A DNA stretch of 56,980 nucleotides, from contig NZ_JAELTX010000012.1 in the NCBI RefSeq assembly GCF_016429065.1, forward strand, positions 1 through 56,980, written 5' to 3'. Position 1 is the first letter of the stretch; every line of letters begins with the position of its first letter. The position numbers and the translations under genes were made by a program. The stretch comes from Pedobacter sp. ASV17 (GTDB lineage Bacteria > Bacteroidota > Bacteroidia > Sphingobacteriales > Sphingobacteriaceae). Of the stretch, positions 7,802-17,446 are shown in pieces. The notes under the pieces are model-generated. The model had not been told where the DNA came from, did no database searches, and was given only the letters and a program-made list of their open reading frames with translations.

Positions 7802-8539
7802 ATGAAGAAGATATTTTTAGTAGCATTAGCTTCTGCTGCAGTTTTTAACGCCACTGCACAGACAAAACCCAAAACCGCTCCTGCTAAAGGCAAAACAACA
7901 GCCAGCAAACCTGCTGCTAAGCCTGTAGCTTTAAAAAACAAACTCGACTCGGCTAGTTATGCATTTGGCTTGGCCATGGGCAACAATTTAAAATCAAGTG
8001 GTTTGGAAACCATTAACTATGAACTAGTTAGCAAAGCGTTAAAAGATGTTTTTACAGGAACTGCCCCTTTAATGACAGAACATGCTTCTCAGAATGCCAT
8101 CAACAATATTTTTGAAGACCTCTCTAAAAAGAAATTTGGCACTGCCATTAAAGAAGGTGAAACTTTCCTGGCGCAAAACAAAACTAAACCTGGTATCAAA
8201 ACTACTGCTAGCGGCTTACAATATGAGGTGCTTACCGCAGGTACAGGCGCACAACCTAAAGCTACTGATGAAGTGACGGTACATTACAAAGGCACCTTGC
8301 TTAACGGTTCTGAATTTGATAGCTCATACAAACGTGACCAACCTGCAACTTTTGGTTTAAATCAAGTTATTCCTGGCTGGACAGAAGGTGTTCAGTTAAT
8401 GAAAGAAGGTAGCAAATACAGATTTTTCATCCCTTACAAATTAGCTTATGGCGCTAGAGGCATGGGTAACGACATCCCTCCTTTTAGCACTTTGATTTTT
8501 GAAGTGGAACTGATTAAAGTTGGCCAAAAACAACCATAA
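7802..8539 (+). CDS. FKBP-type peptidyl-prolyl cis-trans isomerase, exported (FkpA/Mip-like)
   Basis: 245 residues. A signal peptide (MKKIFLVALASAAVFNATAQ) is followed by a lysine/alanine/proline-rich linker. The FKBP N-terminal dimerisation domain is at about residues 45-125 (LDSASYAFGLAMGNNLKSSG), then the FKBP catalytic domain (VTVHYKGTLLNGSEFDSSYKRDQPATF, VIPGWTEGVQLMKEGSKYRFFIPYKLAYG, PPFSTLIFEVELIKV). This is the FkpA/Mip arrangement of a periplasmic folding helper. Unlike the lipoprotein at 4771 it has no lipobox cysteine, so it is probably soluble in the periplasm. Confidence 0.92.
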   Translation: MKKIFLVALASAAVFNATAQTKPKTAPAKGKTTASKPAAKPVALKNKLDSASYAFGLAMGNNLKSSGLETINYELVSKALKDVFTGTAPLMTEHASQNAINNIFEDLSKKKFGTAIKEGETFLAQNKTKPGIKTTASGLQYEVLTAGTGAQPKATDEVTVHYKGTLLNGSEFDSSYKRDQPATFGLNQVIPGWTEGVQLMKEGSKYRFFIPYKLAYGARGMGNDIPPFSTLIFEVELIKVGQKQP

Positions 8540-8551
8540 AAACTTTTTGAC

Positions 8552-8624
8552 CATTGCAATGTACGGAGCAATTTCATACGTGACTAACTATCGCTTAAAG
8601 ATTGCTTCGTGCCTTGCAATGACG
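8552..8624. repeat. REP-like inverted repeat
   Basis: Left arm CATTGCAATGTACGGAGCAA (from 8552) and right arm TTGCTTCGTGCCTTGCAATG (ending 8621) are imperfect reverse complements. The same arm family recurs at 26940-27017. There is no ORF across it. Confidence 0.7.
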
Positions 8625-8737
8625 AATCTAGCAGGAGCTTTTGTTAATAAAAATCACTCTAGAGATACATCTATATTTAATTCCTCCCTAAAACTTTTTT
8701 AGCTGATCAACTGTTAAGTAACCAAAACACTTAACAT

Positions 8738-8914
8738 ATGAAAAAATTGATGCCCCTTGCTCTCGTAGCCTTACTGGCCACCACATTAAGTAGCTGTGAA
8801 TTGGTTGAAGGTATTTTTAAAGCTGGGATGTGGACTGGCGTAATTTTGGTAGTGGTAGTAGTTGCGCTCATTATATGGATAGCAGCAAAACTATTTGGTG
8901 GTAGTAAGGATTAA
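8738..8914 (+). CDS. Small lipoprotein with a C-terminal transmembrane helix, hypothetical
   Basis: 58 codons from the ATG at 8738. The N-terminus (MKKLMPLALVALLATTLSSC) is a lipoprotein signal with lipobox LSSC at Cys20, then a short soluble stretch (ELVEGIFKAGMWTG), a strong transmembrane helix (VILVVVVVALIIWIAAKLF, about residues 35-53) and a GGSKD end. The AT-rich upstream region and the convergent DUF721 gene only 1 base away suggest a monocistronic gene. Very small proteins of this form occur widely in Sphingobacteriaceae; their function is unknown. An alternative is a two-helix membrane peptide whose Cys20 is not lipidated. Confidence 0.75.
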   Translation: MKKLMPLALVALLATTLSSCELVEGIFKAGMWTGVILVVVVVALIIWIAAKLFGGSKD

Positions 8915-8915
8915 C

Positions 8916-9206
8916 CTATAAAAACACAATATCGGTAATCACCTGCGAGCCAGCCTTTTCGTTGAGCTTGTCTACAATAGCACTTTTCACAATCAGCAAT
9001 TCGTTTTTAACGACCGATGATTCTATTCTCACGAACAGCTTGCGTTGGTGGATATAAATTTGCTTGGTCCTATTGGCTACGGCAGTGCCCATAATTTCGG
9101 GCCACATGGCCACCACGCCTGTTTCGTCGAACTTGCCACGCAATTTGTAATGGGCCAACAATTTATCGATGGCTTGTTTTAAGGTGATATCGTTAGGTTT
9201 ACGCAT
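8916..9206 (-). CDS. DUF721 (DciA-like) protein
   Basis: 96 residues, all of it a single DUF721 domain: ITLKQAIDKLLAHYKLRGKFDET, then VVAMWPEIMGTAVANRTKQIYIHQRKLFVRIESSVVKNELLIVKSAIVDKLNEKAG. The MWPEIMG motif and the final basic strand-helix unit are typical. DUF721 proteins of the DciA group assist DnaB helicase loading in bacteria lacking DnaC; a DNA-related role is supported by the 8-base overlap with recF upstream. No further domain is present. Confidence 0.88.
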   Translation of the reverse strand: MRKPNDITLKQAIDKLLAHYKLRGKFDETGVVAMWPEIMGTAVANRTKQIYIHQRKLFVRIESSVVKNELLIVKSAIVDKLNEKAGSQVITDIVFL

Positions 9207-10302
9207 GATTTACACTCCCTTCACTTACTTCAAATAAATCGACATCGATGGCAATTTGCTCAAATACTTTGGATACTCTTTGCTTGTCGGTGTCGGTAAT
9301 AAAAATCTGTCCAAAATCATGGTGTGAAACCATTTCCATTAGTTTGTGTATGCGGTTTTGGTCTAATTTATCAAAAATATCATCGAGCAATAGTAAAGGC
9401 TTAAAGTCCTTAAATTTTTGCAGGTAGCTATATTGAGCCAGCTTCAAAGCAATCAAAAATGATTTTTGCTGACCTTGCGACCCAAATTTCTTCATGGGCA
9501 TGCCAGCAATCTCAAACTGTAGTTCGTCTTTATGAATCCCTACGGTAGTACGTTCCAGCAACCTGTCCTTTTCTATGGCTTGCGCCAATAAGGTTTCAAA
9601 GCTTTTTTCGTTCAACTGCGATTGATAGCTCAAAGAAACCTGCTCGGCATCATTGGTCAAAAACTGATAATGCTTATCAAAAAGGGGAATGAAGTTGTGC
9701 AAAAACTGTTTTCGTTTCTCAAAAATGATATTTCCAGAGTTGATCAGTTGCTCATCTAAAATTTGCAGCAGGGCTACATCTAAGGTTCTGGTGGCGGCCA
9801 CTTGTTTAAGCAGGGCATTTCTGTTAAGCAGGTGTTTGTTATAGGTAATGAGTTCGTCGAGGTACCTGCTGTCCGTCTGTGAAATCACATTGTCTACAAA
9901 CCTGCGCCTTTCCTCGCTTCCATCCATAATGAGGTTAATGTCATAGGGCGAAATCATCACCACTGGAAACAAGCCAATATGGTCGGCCAGCTTATCGTAC
10001 TCTTTTTTATTACGCTTGAAAGATTTCTTTTGGTTCTTTTTTAATCCGCATGAAATTTTTTCTGGCTTTTCGTCACGAACAAAATCGCCCTGCACCAAAA
10101 ACAACTCCTCCCCTGTTTTAATCTGTTGGCTATCGATAGGGTTAAAATAGCTTTTACAAAGACAAAGGTAATGTATGGCATCAAGCAAATTGGTTTTACC
10201 CGCACCGTTATTGCCCACAAAAGCAGTGACCGAGTTTGAAAAAATCAAATCGGCAGAATTGTAGTTTTTAAAGTTTAAAAGGGTAAGATTTTTCAGCCAC
10301 AT
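9199..10302 (-). CDS. recF: DNA replication and repair protein RecF
   Basis: 367 residues from the ATG at 10302 (MWLKNLTLLNFKNY), which matches where the family begins; an in-frame ATG eight codons further upstream is less likely. It is an ABC/SMC-like ATPase that helps load RecA at gaps. Walker A is GNNGAGKTN near residue 32, the signature motif is GSQGQQKSFLIALKLAQ, and Walker B is LLLLDDIFDKLD with the D-loop aspartate. The gene overlaps the DUF721 gene by 8 bases, so the two are translated from one message. Confidence 0.95.
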   Translation of the reverse strand: MWLKNLTLLNFKNYNSADLIFSNSVTAFVGNNGAGKTNLLDAIHYLCLCKSYFNPIDSQQIKTGEELFLVQGDFVRDEKPEKISCGLKKNQKKSFKRNKKEYDKLADHIGLFPVVMISPYDINLIMDGSEERRRFVDNVISQTDSRYLDELITYNKHLLNRNALLKQVAATRTLDVALLQILDEQLINSGNIIFEKRKQFLHNFIPLFDKHYQFLTNDAEQVSLSYQSQLNEKSFETLLAQAIEKDRLLERTTVGIHKDELQFEIAGMPMKKFGSQGQQKSFLIALKLAQYSYLQKFKDFKPLLLLDDIFDKLDQNRIHKLMEMVSHHDFGQIFITDTDKQRVSKVFEQIAIDVDLFEVSEGSVNHA

Positions 10303-10592
10303 AACAGAGAGGTCAAAGTTACCCATTTTTACTGTAGCTTATACATTCTACTTTATAAAATAGCTATATCGAATTTTAAACACATATCAGACTTCTAATC
10401 CGCTAACCTTTTTTTAACCTACCTTATATGCGTTAACGATAAGAAGTTGCTTAAAATAGCATCCACTTTTACGGCCAGTATCTTGCAGACAAGCAAAACC
10501 TCTTCTTGATGCTAAAGAACGGCATCTTCGCCATCCGCATATTTCCTTTGAATGAAATTTACGCCCTTTCTAATTAAATGATTTAAAAAGAG
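10303..10592. other. Divergent spacer between recF and the TPR gene
   Basis: About 290 bases with no convincing ORF on either strand. It must hold the recF promoter. A more GC-rich island near 10470-10550 is unexplained and shows neither a clear hairpin nor a conserved reading frame. Confidence 0.4.
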
Positions 10593-10622
10593 TTGATACT
10601 TTAAATGAAAAATGTATTTTTG
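10593..10622 (+). promoter_or_regulatory. Bacteroidota -33/-7 promoter of the TPR membrane protein
   Basis: TTG at 10593-10595, exactly 19 bases, then TATTTTTG at 10615-10622: a close match to the TTTG-N19-TAnnTTTG consensus. It supports the ATG at 10647 and rules out the upstream in-frame ATG at 10605. Confidence 0.8.
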
Positions 10623-10646
10623 CAATCCTTTAATTTTAAACTAAAA

Positions 10647-11315
10647 ATGTCTGCAACAGAGAAAGAAACAGCACAACCAGTAAAAAAAGGTTCATTTATA
10701 CAAGAAAACACTAAAAGTTTAGCTTTTATTGCTGGAGCGATAATTGTTTTAATCGGTATTTTCATCTGGTATCAAGGTGTGTATTTAAAAAACAGAGCTG
10801 AAGAGGCTTCTAACCAAATGTTCAAAGCTGAGCAATTTGTAGGTGTTGATTCATTGGCCAACAAAGCAATTAATGGCGAAGGTGGCTATCCTGGTTTAGA
10901 AAAAATTGCAGAAGAATACGAGAACACTAAATCTGCTAACTTGGCTAACCTTTATTTAGGCGGTATTTACTTGCGTAAAGGCGAGTACAAAAAAGCAGTT
11001 GATGCTTTGAGCAAATACAGTGCAACTGGAAGTCCAGTGATTGACCCATTGGCACTTGGTCTTTTGGGTGATGCTTATAGCGAGTTGAAAGATTACAAAC
11101 AAGCGTCAACTTACTACAAAAAAGCAATCGACAAGTCTTCAAACAAATTCACTTCACCTACATTCCTTAAAAAATTAGGTTTGGTAAACGAAAATTTGAA
11201 GGATTTTAAAGGTGCTGAAGAGGCTTACACTAAAATCAAAACGCAATTCCCTGAAAGTGCGGAAGCTCAAATGATTGATTCGTATATTGCTAGAGCAGCA
11301 GCTCAAGCGAAATAA
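10647..11315 (+). CDS. Membrane-anchored tetratricopeptide repeat protein (YfgM-like)
   Basis: 222 residues from the ATG at 10647, downstream of the promoter. A basic N-terminus (KKGSFIQENTK) precedes one transmembrane helix (about residues 24-46, LAFIAGAIIVLIGIFIWYQGVYL). The periplasmic part carries TPR-like helical repeats: NLANLYLGGIYLRKGEYKKAVDAL, PLALGLLGDAYSELKDYKQASTYYKKAI and FLKKLGLVNENLKDFKGAEEAYTKI. This layout resembles YfgM/TPR_21 proteins, which sit near the Sec translocon and periplasmic chaperones; the specific partner here is unknown. It is monocistronic, with its own promoter and terminator. Confidence 0.82.
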   Translation: MSATEKETAQPVKKGSFIQENTKSLAFIAGAIIVLIGIFIWYQGVYLKNRAEEASNQMFKAEQFVGVDSLANKAINGEGGYPGLEKIAEEYENTKSANLANLYLGGIYLRKGEYKKAVDALSKYSATGSPVIDPLALGLLGDAYSELKDYKQASTYYKKAIDKSSNKFTSPTFLKKLGLVNENLKDFKGAEEAYTKIKTQFPESAEAQMIDSYIARAAAQAK

Positions 11316-11334
11316 TTTCTTCGGAAAATAAATG

Positions 11335-11363
11335 AAAGGCTTCCAATTTTGGGAGCCTTTTTT
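11335..11363 (+). terminator. Intrinsic terminator of the TPR gene
   Basis: AAAGGCTTCC, six-base loop, GGGAGCCTTT, then TTT: a 10-bp stem with one G-U pair, 20 bases after the stop. Confidence 0.88.
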
Positions 11364-11443
11364 ATTGCCTTTTAGGACCGTTAAAGCAATCGTTGGCCCA
11401 GCGTCAAACTTTTTAACTTTCTCATAAATAAACAATAAAAAAC

Positions 11444-11451
11444 TATCTTTG
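11444..11451 (+). promoter_or_regulatory. -7 element of ribH, very close to the start codon
   Basis: TATCTTTG fits TAnnTTTG. Its last base is only five bases before the first base of the ATG at 11456, so transcription should start at or next to the start codon (leaderless or nearly so). Confidence 0.65.
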
Positions 11452-11455
11452 CTTC

Positions 11456-11947
11456 ATGGCAACACACCTTAAAAACCTTTCAGATTTTTCACACACAACC
11501 ATTCCATCGGGCAAAGGCTACAAAATAGCAATTATAGTTGCAGAGTGGAATGCAAACATTACTGGAGCACTTTACCAAGGCGCTTTTGAAACCCTGCTTA
11601 AACATGAAGTTGAAGAGGCCAATATCCTTTCGTTAAGCGTACCTGGTACTTTTGAACTTACAGGTGCTGCCGATATCCTTTTAAACAAAAGAAAAGATAT
11701 TGATGCGGTAATTTGTATCGGTTGCGTTATCCAAGGCGACACTAAACACTTCGACTTTATTTGCGACGCAGCAGCTCATGGCATCACCAACGTAGGCGTT
11801 AAATACAGCAAGCCTGTTATTTTTGGCGTATTGACTACTAATGATGAGCAACAAGCTATTGACAGGGCTGGCGGCAAGCATGGCAACAAAGGAGATGAGG
11901 CTGCCATTACCGCATTGAAAATGGTAGAGTATTCCTCAGGTCTTTAA
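11456..11947 (+). CDS. ribH: 6,7-dimethyl-8-ribityllumazine synthase
   Basis: 163 residues. Catalyses the penultimate step of riboflavin synthesis. Visible family motifs are AIIVAEWNANITGALYQGAFETL near the N-terminus, VPGTFELTGAADILL, the substrate loop CIGCVIQGDTKHFDFICDAAAHGI with its catalytic histidine, and FGVLTTNDEQQAIDRAGGKHGNKGDEAAITALKM. The gene is single with no other rib genes nearby. No FMN riboswitch precedes it; the spacer is short and a promoter element abuts the start. Confidence 0.96.
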   Translation: MATHLKNLSDFSHTTIPSGKGYKIAIIVAEWNANITGALYQGAFETLLKHEVEEANILSLSVPGTFELTGAADILLNKRKDIDAVICIGCVIQGDTKHFDFICDAAAHGITNVGVKYSKPVIFGVLTTNDEQQAIDRAGGKHGNKGDEAAITALKMVEYSSGL

Positions 11948-12050
11948 GAAATAACCCGTTAAAATATAGCCGTGTTTCAAAACTTTCAGTTTTAAATGCA
12001 CAACTTATAACTTTTTTGTAACTTAGGTTTCGAAAAACAATCATTTCAAA

Positions 12051-12173
12051 ATGAAGAAAATAGCTATTCTATTGTTATTTGTGTTCTGCGCCATCGCAGT
12101 ATTAGAATCGTGCTCAAACCGTCTATGCCCTGCTTTTAGCTCTTACCCAGAGTCTAAAGGAAGGAGAAGATAG
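12051..12173 (+). CDS. Very small lipoprotein, hypothetical
   Basis: 40 codons from the ATG at 12051: a signal peptide (MKKIAILLLFVFCAIAVLESC) with a lipobox-like LESC at Cys21, then a short tail containing CPAFSSYPESKGRRR. Codon use and the typical basic N-terminus look genuine. The stop at 12171-12173 is only two bases before the ATG of the YtxJ gene, which implies co-transcription and perhaps translational coupling. The mature peptide would be about 20 residues, with a second cysteine. No function can be assigned. Confidence 0.7.
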   Translation: MKKIAILLLFVFCAIAVLESCSNRLCPAFSSYPESKGRRR

Positions 12174-12175
12174 TC

Positions 12176-12511
12176 ATGAAGGATTGGATACAATTAAATC
12201 AAATTTCTCAAATCGACGACATTAAGGCGGCTCAAGGCTATAGCTTAATTTTTAAGCATAGTACTCGTTGTTCCATCAGCATGATGGCCAAAAGAACCTT
12301 CGAAAGATATTGGGACGTTATTCCCGAGAATGTAAGCCTCTATTTTCTTGACTTGATTAGCCATCGAGACATTTCAGCCTATATTGCGGAAACTTTTCAT
12401 GTACATCATGAATCTCCTCAAATTTTACTCATTAAAGATGGTGAATGTATTTTAGATGCTTCACATGGGGATATTTCTGCAGATGAAGTGGCGGAAGTGG
12501 TTAATGCTTGA
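12176..12511 (+). CDS. ytxJ: Bacillithiol-system redox protein YtxJ (monothiol bacilliredoxin)
   Basis: 111 residues with a thioredoxin-like fold. The redox motif is HSTRCSISMMAKRTFERYW with a single cysteine at residue 32, followed by YFLDLISHRDISAYIAETFHVHHESPQILLIKDGECILDASHGDIS, which contains the cis-proline region. Single-cysteine YtxJ proteins remove bacillithiol from mixed disulfides. That the organism makes bacillithiol is inferred from the family; no bsh genes are in the window. The gene sits two bases after the 40-codon lipoprotein gene. Confidence 0.88.
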   Translation: MKDWIQLNQISQIDDIKAAQGYSLIFKHSTRCSISMMAKRTFERYWDVIPENVSLYFLDLISHRDISAYIAETFHVHHESPQILLIKDGECILDASHGDISADEVAEVVNA

Positions 12512-12700
12512 CATTTTTTAAATTTTAAAACATTAAGAAATTAAGGGAATCAAGGTTTGATTATCATTAACCTCAGCTAGGGTTGCATATCTTCCAAAAC
12601 TTTAAACCATTAAGAAATTAAGGGAATTAAGGTTTAATTATCCTCAGCCAAACTTTAAAATATTAAGGGATTAAGGGAGTTAAGATTTAATTTCCTAAAG
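12512..12700. repeat. Three degenerate tandem repeats of about 55-60 bp
   Basis: Copies begin near 12519, 12598 and 12651 with TTTAAAxxATTAAGxxATTA, followed by GGGAxTxAAGxTTxxATT and usually a CCTCAGC motif. They are AT-rich, carry no ORF, and lie between the convergent ytxJ and mqo genes. Confidence 0.7.
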
Positions 12701-12708
12701 AAATAAAA

Positions 12709-12739
12709 AAGTCCCGTCCGCAAATGCGAGACGGGACTT
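12709..12739. terminator. Bidirectional terminator between ytxJ and mqo
   Basis: AAGTCCCGTC and GACGGGACTT are perfect reverse complements with A-runs before and T-runs after (AAATAAAAAA ... TTTTCTTT), so the hairpin can end transcription from either side. Confidence 0.88.
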
Positions 12740-12760
12740 TTCTTTGGTATGATAATGCCG

Positions 12761-14278
12761 TTAGTCTACCACTGTTTCATTTAACTTTAATGCCGCAGAA
12801 GTACGTTGACGTGTTTCTTGGCAAAGCTCATTGTCTTCAGCTAGCTTTTGGCCGTAAGTTGGAATCATCTCCCTAATCTTACTTTGCCAATCGGCAGTTT
12901 GCATTTGCTTTTTAAAGCATCTGCCCATCAAATCAAGCATGATAGATACTGCCGTTGAAGCACCTGGCGAAGCTCCTAGTAAAGCCGCAATTGAACCATC
13001 TCCAGCACTTACCACTTCGGTACCAAACTCTAAAATACCACCACCGCTCGGCTTTTTCTTAATCACCTGCACACGTTGTCCTGCAACTTCCAATTCCCAA
13101 TCTTTAATGTCGGCATCTGGCATATATTCTTGCAGCGCAGCAAACCTATCTTCTGGTGATTGACGAACTTGCTCAATTAAATATTTAGTAAGGTCGATAC
13201 TCTTCAAGCCTGCTGAAATCATTGGACGGATATTACTGAATTTGATAGAAGCCGCTAAATCAAAGTAAGAACCGTTTTTAAGGAACTTGGTAGAGAAACC
13301 GGCATAAGGGCCGAATAACAACGCTTGCTTACCGTTAATGATCCTGGTATCCAAGTGAGGTACCGACATTGGTGGCGCTCCTACTGCCGCCTTGCCATAA
13401 ACTTTAGCATGGTGACGTGCAATTACTTCTTCGTTGGTACATTTTAACCACTGACCGCTTACAGGGAAGCCTCCAAAACCTTTACCTTCTTTGATATTGG
13501 CTTTTTCCAATAATAACAGAGAACCTCCTCCTGCACCAATAAATACAAATTTGGCCAAACGCTTTCTTCTCTTTCCACTATCTAGGTTTTTCACCTTTAC
13601 TTCCCAACTACCGTCATCTTGCTTATCGAGATCGCGGATTTCGTGGTGAAAATGAAGAGCCACTTTATCCTGCTTGGCCAGGTAGTTGAACATTTCTCGG
13701 GTTAAAGAACCGAAGTTAACATCCGTACCTAAATCCATTTTAGTAGCAGCAATAGGCTCTTTTTCATCCCTACCCTCCATTACCAAAGGAATCCATTCTT
13801 TTATTTCCGAAGGATTTTCGCTGTACTGCATCTCGCTGAACAAGTTGCAAGCTTTAAGGTTGTTGTAACGGGTCTTTAAATAGTCGACATTCTTTTTGCC
13901 CCATACAAAACTAAGATGAGGAATGTTTCTGATGAATGAACAAGGGTCTTTAAGGATGCCTTTATCCAACAAATAAGTCCAGAACTGTTTAGAAATCTCG
14001 AAAGATTCAGCGATAGAAACCGCCTTCTTCACATCAACCGTACCATTAGCTTTTTGCGGCGTATAATTGAGTTCGCAAAATGCCGAGTGGCCAGTTCCCG
14101 CATTGTTCCACGCATCAGAACTTTCAGCGGCTGCAACGTCTAAACGTTCATAAATTTCTATGCTTAAATCAGGGTTAAGCTCTTTGAGCAGTACGCCAAG
14201 CGTTGCGCTCATGATGCCCGCCCCAATTAAAATAACATCTGCGTCGGTTTCAACAACCGTCTTTTTTTTTCTACTCAT
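12761..14278 (-). CDS. mqo: Malate:quinone oxidoreductase
   Basis: 505 residues, the normal length. A membrane-associated FAD enzyme of the citric acid cycle that oxidises malate to oxaloacetate and passes electrons to quinone. The N-terminal dinucleotide motif is DVILIGAGIMSATLGVLLKEL; typical segments follow: NNAGTGHSAFCELNYTP, GTDVNFGSLTREMF, FVFIGAGGGSLLLLEKA, FGGFPVSGQWL and the C-terminal GGILEFGTEVVSAGDGSIAALLGASPGASTAVSIML. It is a single gene sharing a bidirectional terminator with ytxJ. Confidence 0.96.
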   Translation of the reverse strand: MSRKKKTVVETDADVILIGAGIMSATLGVLLKELNPDLSIEIYERLDVAAAESSDAWNNAGTGHSAFCELNYTPQKANGTVDVKKAVSIAESFEISKQFWTYLLDKGILKDPCSFIRNIPHLSFVWGKKNVDYLKTRYNNLKACNLFSEMQYSENPSEIKEWIPLVMEGRDEKEPIAATKMDLGTDVNFGSLTREMFNYLAKQDKVALHFHHEIRDLDKQDDGSWEVKVKNLDSGKRRKRLAKFVFIGAGGGSLLLLEKANIKEGKGFGGFPVSGQWLKCTNEEVIARHHAKVYGKAAVGAPPMSVPHLDTRIINGKQALLFGPYAGFSTKFLKNGSYFDLAASIKFSNIRPMISAGLKSIDLTKYLIEQVRQSPEDRFAALQEYMPDADIKDWELEVAGQRVQVIKKKPSGGGILEFGTEVVSAGDGSIAALLGASPGASTAVSIMLDLMGRCFKKQMQTADWQSKIREMIPTYGQKLAEDNELCQETRQRTSAALKLNETVVD

Positions 14279-14323
14279 TTTAAACCAAATATAAATACCT
14301 GCCGTAGTCAGCAGGAGAATATG

Positions 14324-14728
14324 CTAATAACTAAACGTTATTTCTTGCTTAATGTCAGGGTGTAGGCTATATGCCACAGGACAGGTTTTAGCTGACCTTT
14401 CAATAATTGCTTTTTCCTTTTCCGTATAGTTGTTGGCTGGAAAATGAAGTTCAACATGTATCTCACTCACCCTACGCGGATTTTCGGCCATTACTTTGGT
14501 GATTTCCGCTTTAGTTCCATCAATATTAAAACCGTGATTTCTTGCCGCAATCCCCACAATGGTCAGCATGCAATTGCCTAAAGAAGTAGCCAGTAAATCG
14601 GTTGGCGAAAAAGCCTCACCTTTCCCTTGGTTATCTGTTGGCGCATCGGTAATAATTTCCTTACCCGACTTCAAGTGTATTGAAGTAGTTCTTAAGTCGC
14701 CCGTGTAAGTTATTTCTGATGTTTTCAT
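14324..14728 (-). CDS. OsmC family peroxiredoxin-like protein
   Basis: 134 residues. OsmC/Ohr fold with both redox cysteines: the first in TSLGNCMLTIVGIAARNHG (about Cys53) and the second in SAKTCPVAYSLHPDI near residue 118. The SPTDLLATSLG loop is typical of OsmC rather than Ohr. The family reduces organic peroxides or related thiol-reactive compounds in the cytoplasm. It follows an AraC-type regulator gene on the same strand by about 170 bases, and could be one of its targets, though nothing in the sequence proves that. Confidence 0.9.
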   Translation of the reverse strand: MKTSEITYTGDLRTTSIHLKSGKEIITDAPTDNQGKGEAFSPTDLLATSLGNCMLTIVGIAARNHGFNIDGTKAEITKVMAENPRRVSEIHVELHFPANNYTEKEKAIIERSAKTCPVAYSLHPDIKQEITFSY

Positions 14729-14899
14729 AGCTTAAATTTTCGCAAATTTAGTGCTTAAAATCAAAAAATTATGCAATAAAATTGAAGTTTTATTTACTAT
14801 TTTACATTTACTACAAAAAGCCTTCCAAATTCCAATTTCCAACCTGTAGCTTTTTTTAACATTTCGGTAAAAAACACCACTTTTAACTGCCTGTTTTTA

Positions 14900-15796
14900 T
14901 CAAAATGGCGGATTAATAGCCACTGTACTGTTTGATTTGTAAACAGAGGGTGAAATGCCCGTATATTTCTTAAAAAATTTCCCAAAAAAAGATTGGTCAC
15001 TAAAGCGCAATTCATCTGCTACTTGCGAAACGTTCATCACGTGCGCCGAGAGCAGTACTTTCGCTTCATTAATCACCATTTCATCAATAATTTCACCTGC
15101 AGTTTTACCAGTTACTGTTTTCACTACTTGTGATAAATGCCTAGAAGTAACAAACAGTTCTTTGGCATAATGCTGCACCCGTTTTTCATTTTTAAAGTTT
15201 TCGCTTAATAAATTGAGGAAGTTGGTAGTGAGCTCCTCTTGCCTATTCAATTTAACGGGGATAAAAACACGGTATTTACTGTACACAATGAGGATTTCGT
15301 AAAGCACCGAAATGAAACTATGACGCACCACATCTTTAAAGTGAGGAGTAGTCTCTGGTAGGTTGATTTTCTTTTTTAAGGATTTCAGTGAAAATACCAG
15401 ATCCTCAAACTCTTCGTCGTTCAAAGAAAACTTATGAACCAAATCAGTAGAGAACAAATGCACAATTTCGGCTCCATTCAAAAACACTCCTTGTTCTTTG
15501 AGGTATTCTTTCTTAAAGCCCATGCTGATAAACTCAAAGTCATCAGACATTTCATACAGCTCGCACAAACTACCAGGAGTAACCAAATACACATCTTTTG
15601 CCTTCATGCAGTTTTTCACAAAATTGTTCTGAAAAACAAAAGAACCCTTCTGCACTACAATTACCGCAAAGGAATTAGACCTAAACGACTCATTAAAGGT
15701 CATAAAAGGCTTAATTTCAGCACTGGTAAGCACATTCATGTTCCCACCGTTAATGAGGCCCTCTTCTAAGCACCTCTGTTCTACTTTGTGCATCAT
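14900..15796 (-). CDS. AraC family transcriptional regulator
   Basis: 298 residues. The C-terminal AraC/XylS DNA-binding domain (about residues 190-288) has two helix-turn-helix units: VQHYAKELFVTSRHLSQVVKTVTGKTAGEIIDEMVINEAKVLL, then MNVSQVADELRFSDQSFFGKFFKKYTGISPSVYK. The N-terminal part (FNESFRSNSFAVIVVQKGSFVFQNN) looks like a cupin-type sensing domain. The next gene downstream on the same strand encodes OsmC. The start could be either of two adjacent ATG codons. No ligand can be predicted. Confidence 0.88.
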   Translation of the reverse strand: MMHKVEQRCLEEGLINGGNMNVLTSAEIKPFMTFNESFRSNSFAVIVVQKGSFVFQNNFVKNCMKAKDVYLVTPGSLCELYEMSDDFEFISMGFKKEYLKEQGVFLNGAEIVHLFSTDLVHKFSLNDEEFEDLVFSLKSLKKKINLPETTPHFKDVVRHSFISVLYEILIVYSKYRVFIPVKLNRQEELTTNFLNLLSENFKNEKRVQHYAKELFVTSRHLSQVVKTVTGKTAGEIIDEMVINEAKVLLSAHVMNVSQVADELRFSDQSFFGKFFKKYTGISPSVYKSNSTVAINPPF

Positions 15797-17445
<1,649 letters not shown>

Positions 17446-17446
17446 A

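Noticed and set aside
10470..10550. Possible small RNA or short ORF in the recF/TPR spacer
   Set aside because: Slightly GC-richer but no stable hairpin with a T-run, no promoter pair and only frames of about 20 codons.
11364..11455. FMN riboswitch before ribH
   Set aside because: The spacer is under 100 bases, already has a promoter element abutting the start, and shows no multi-stem conserved core.
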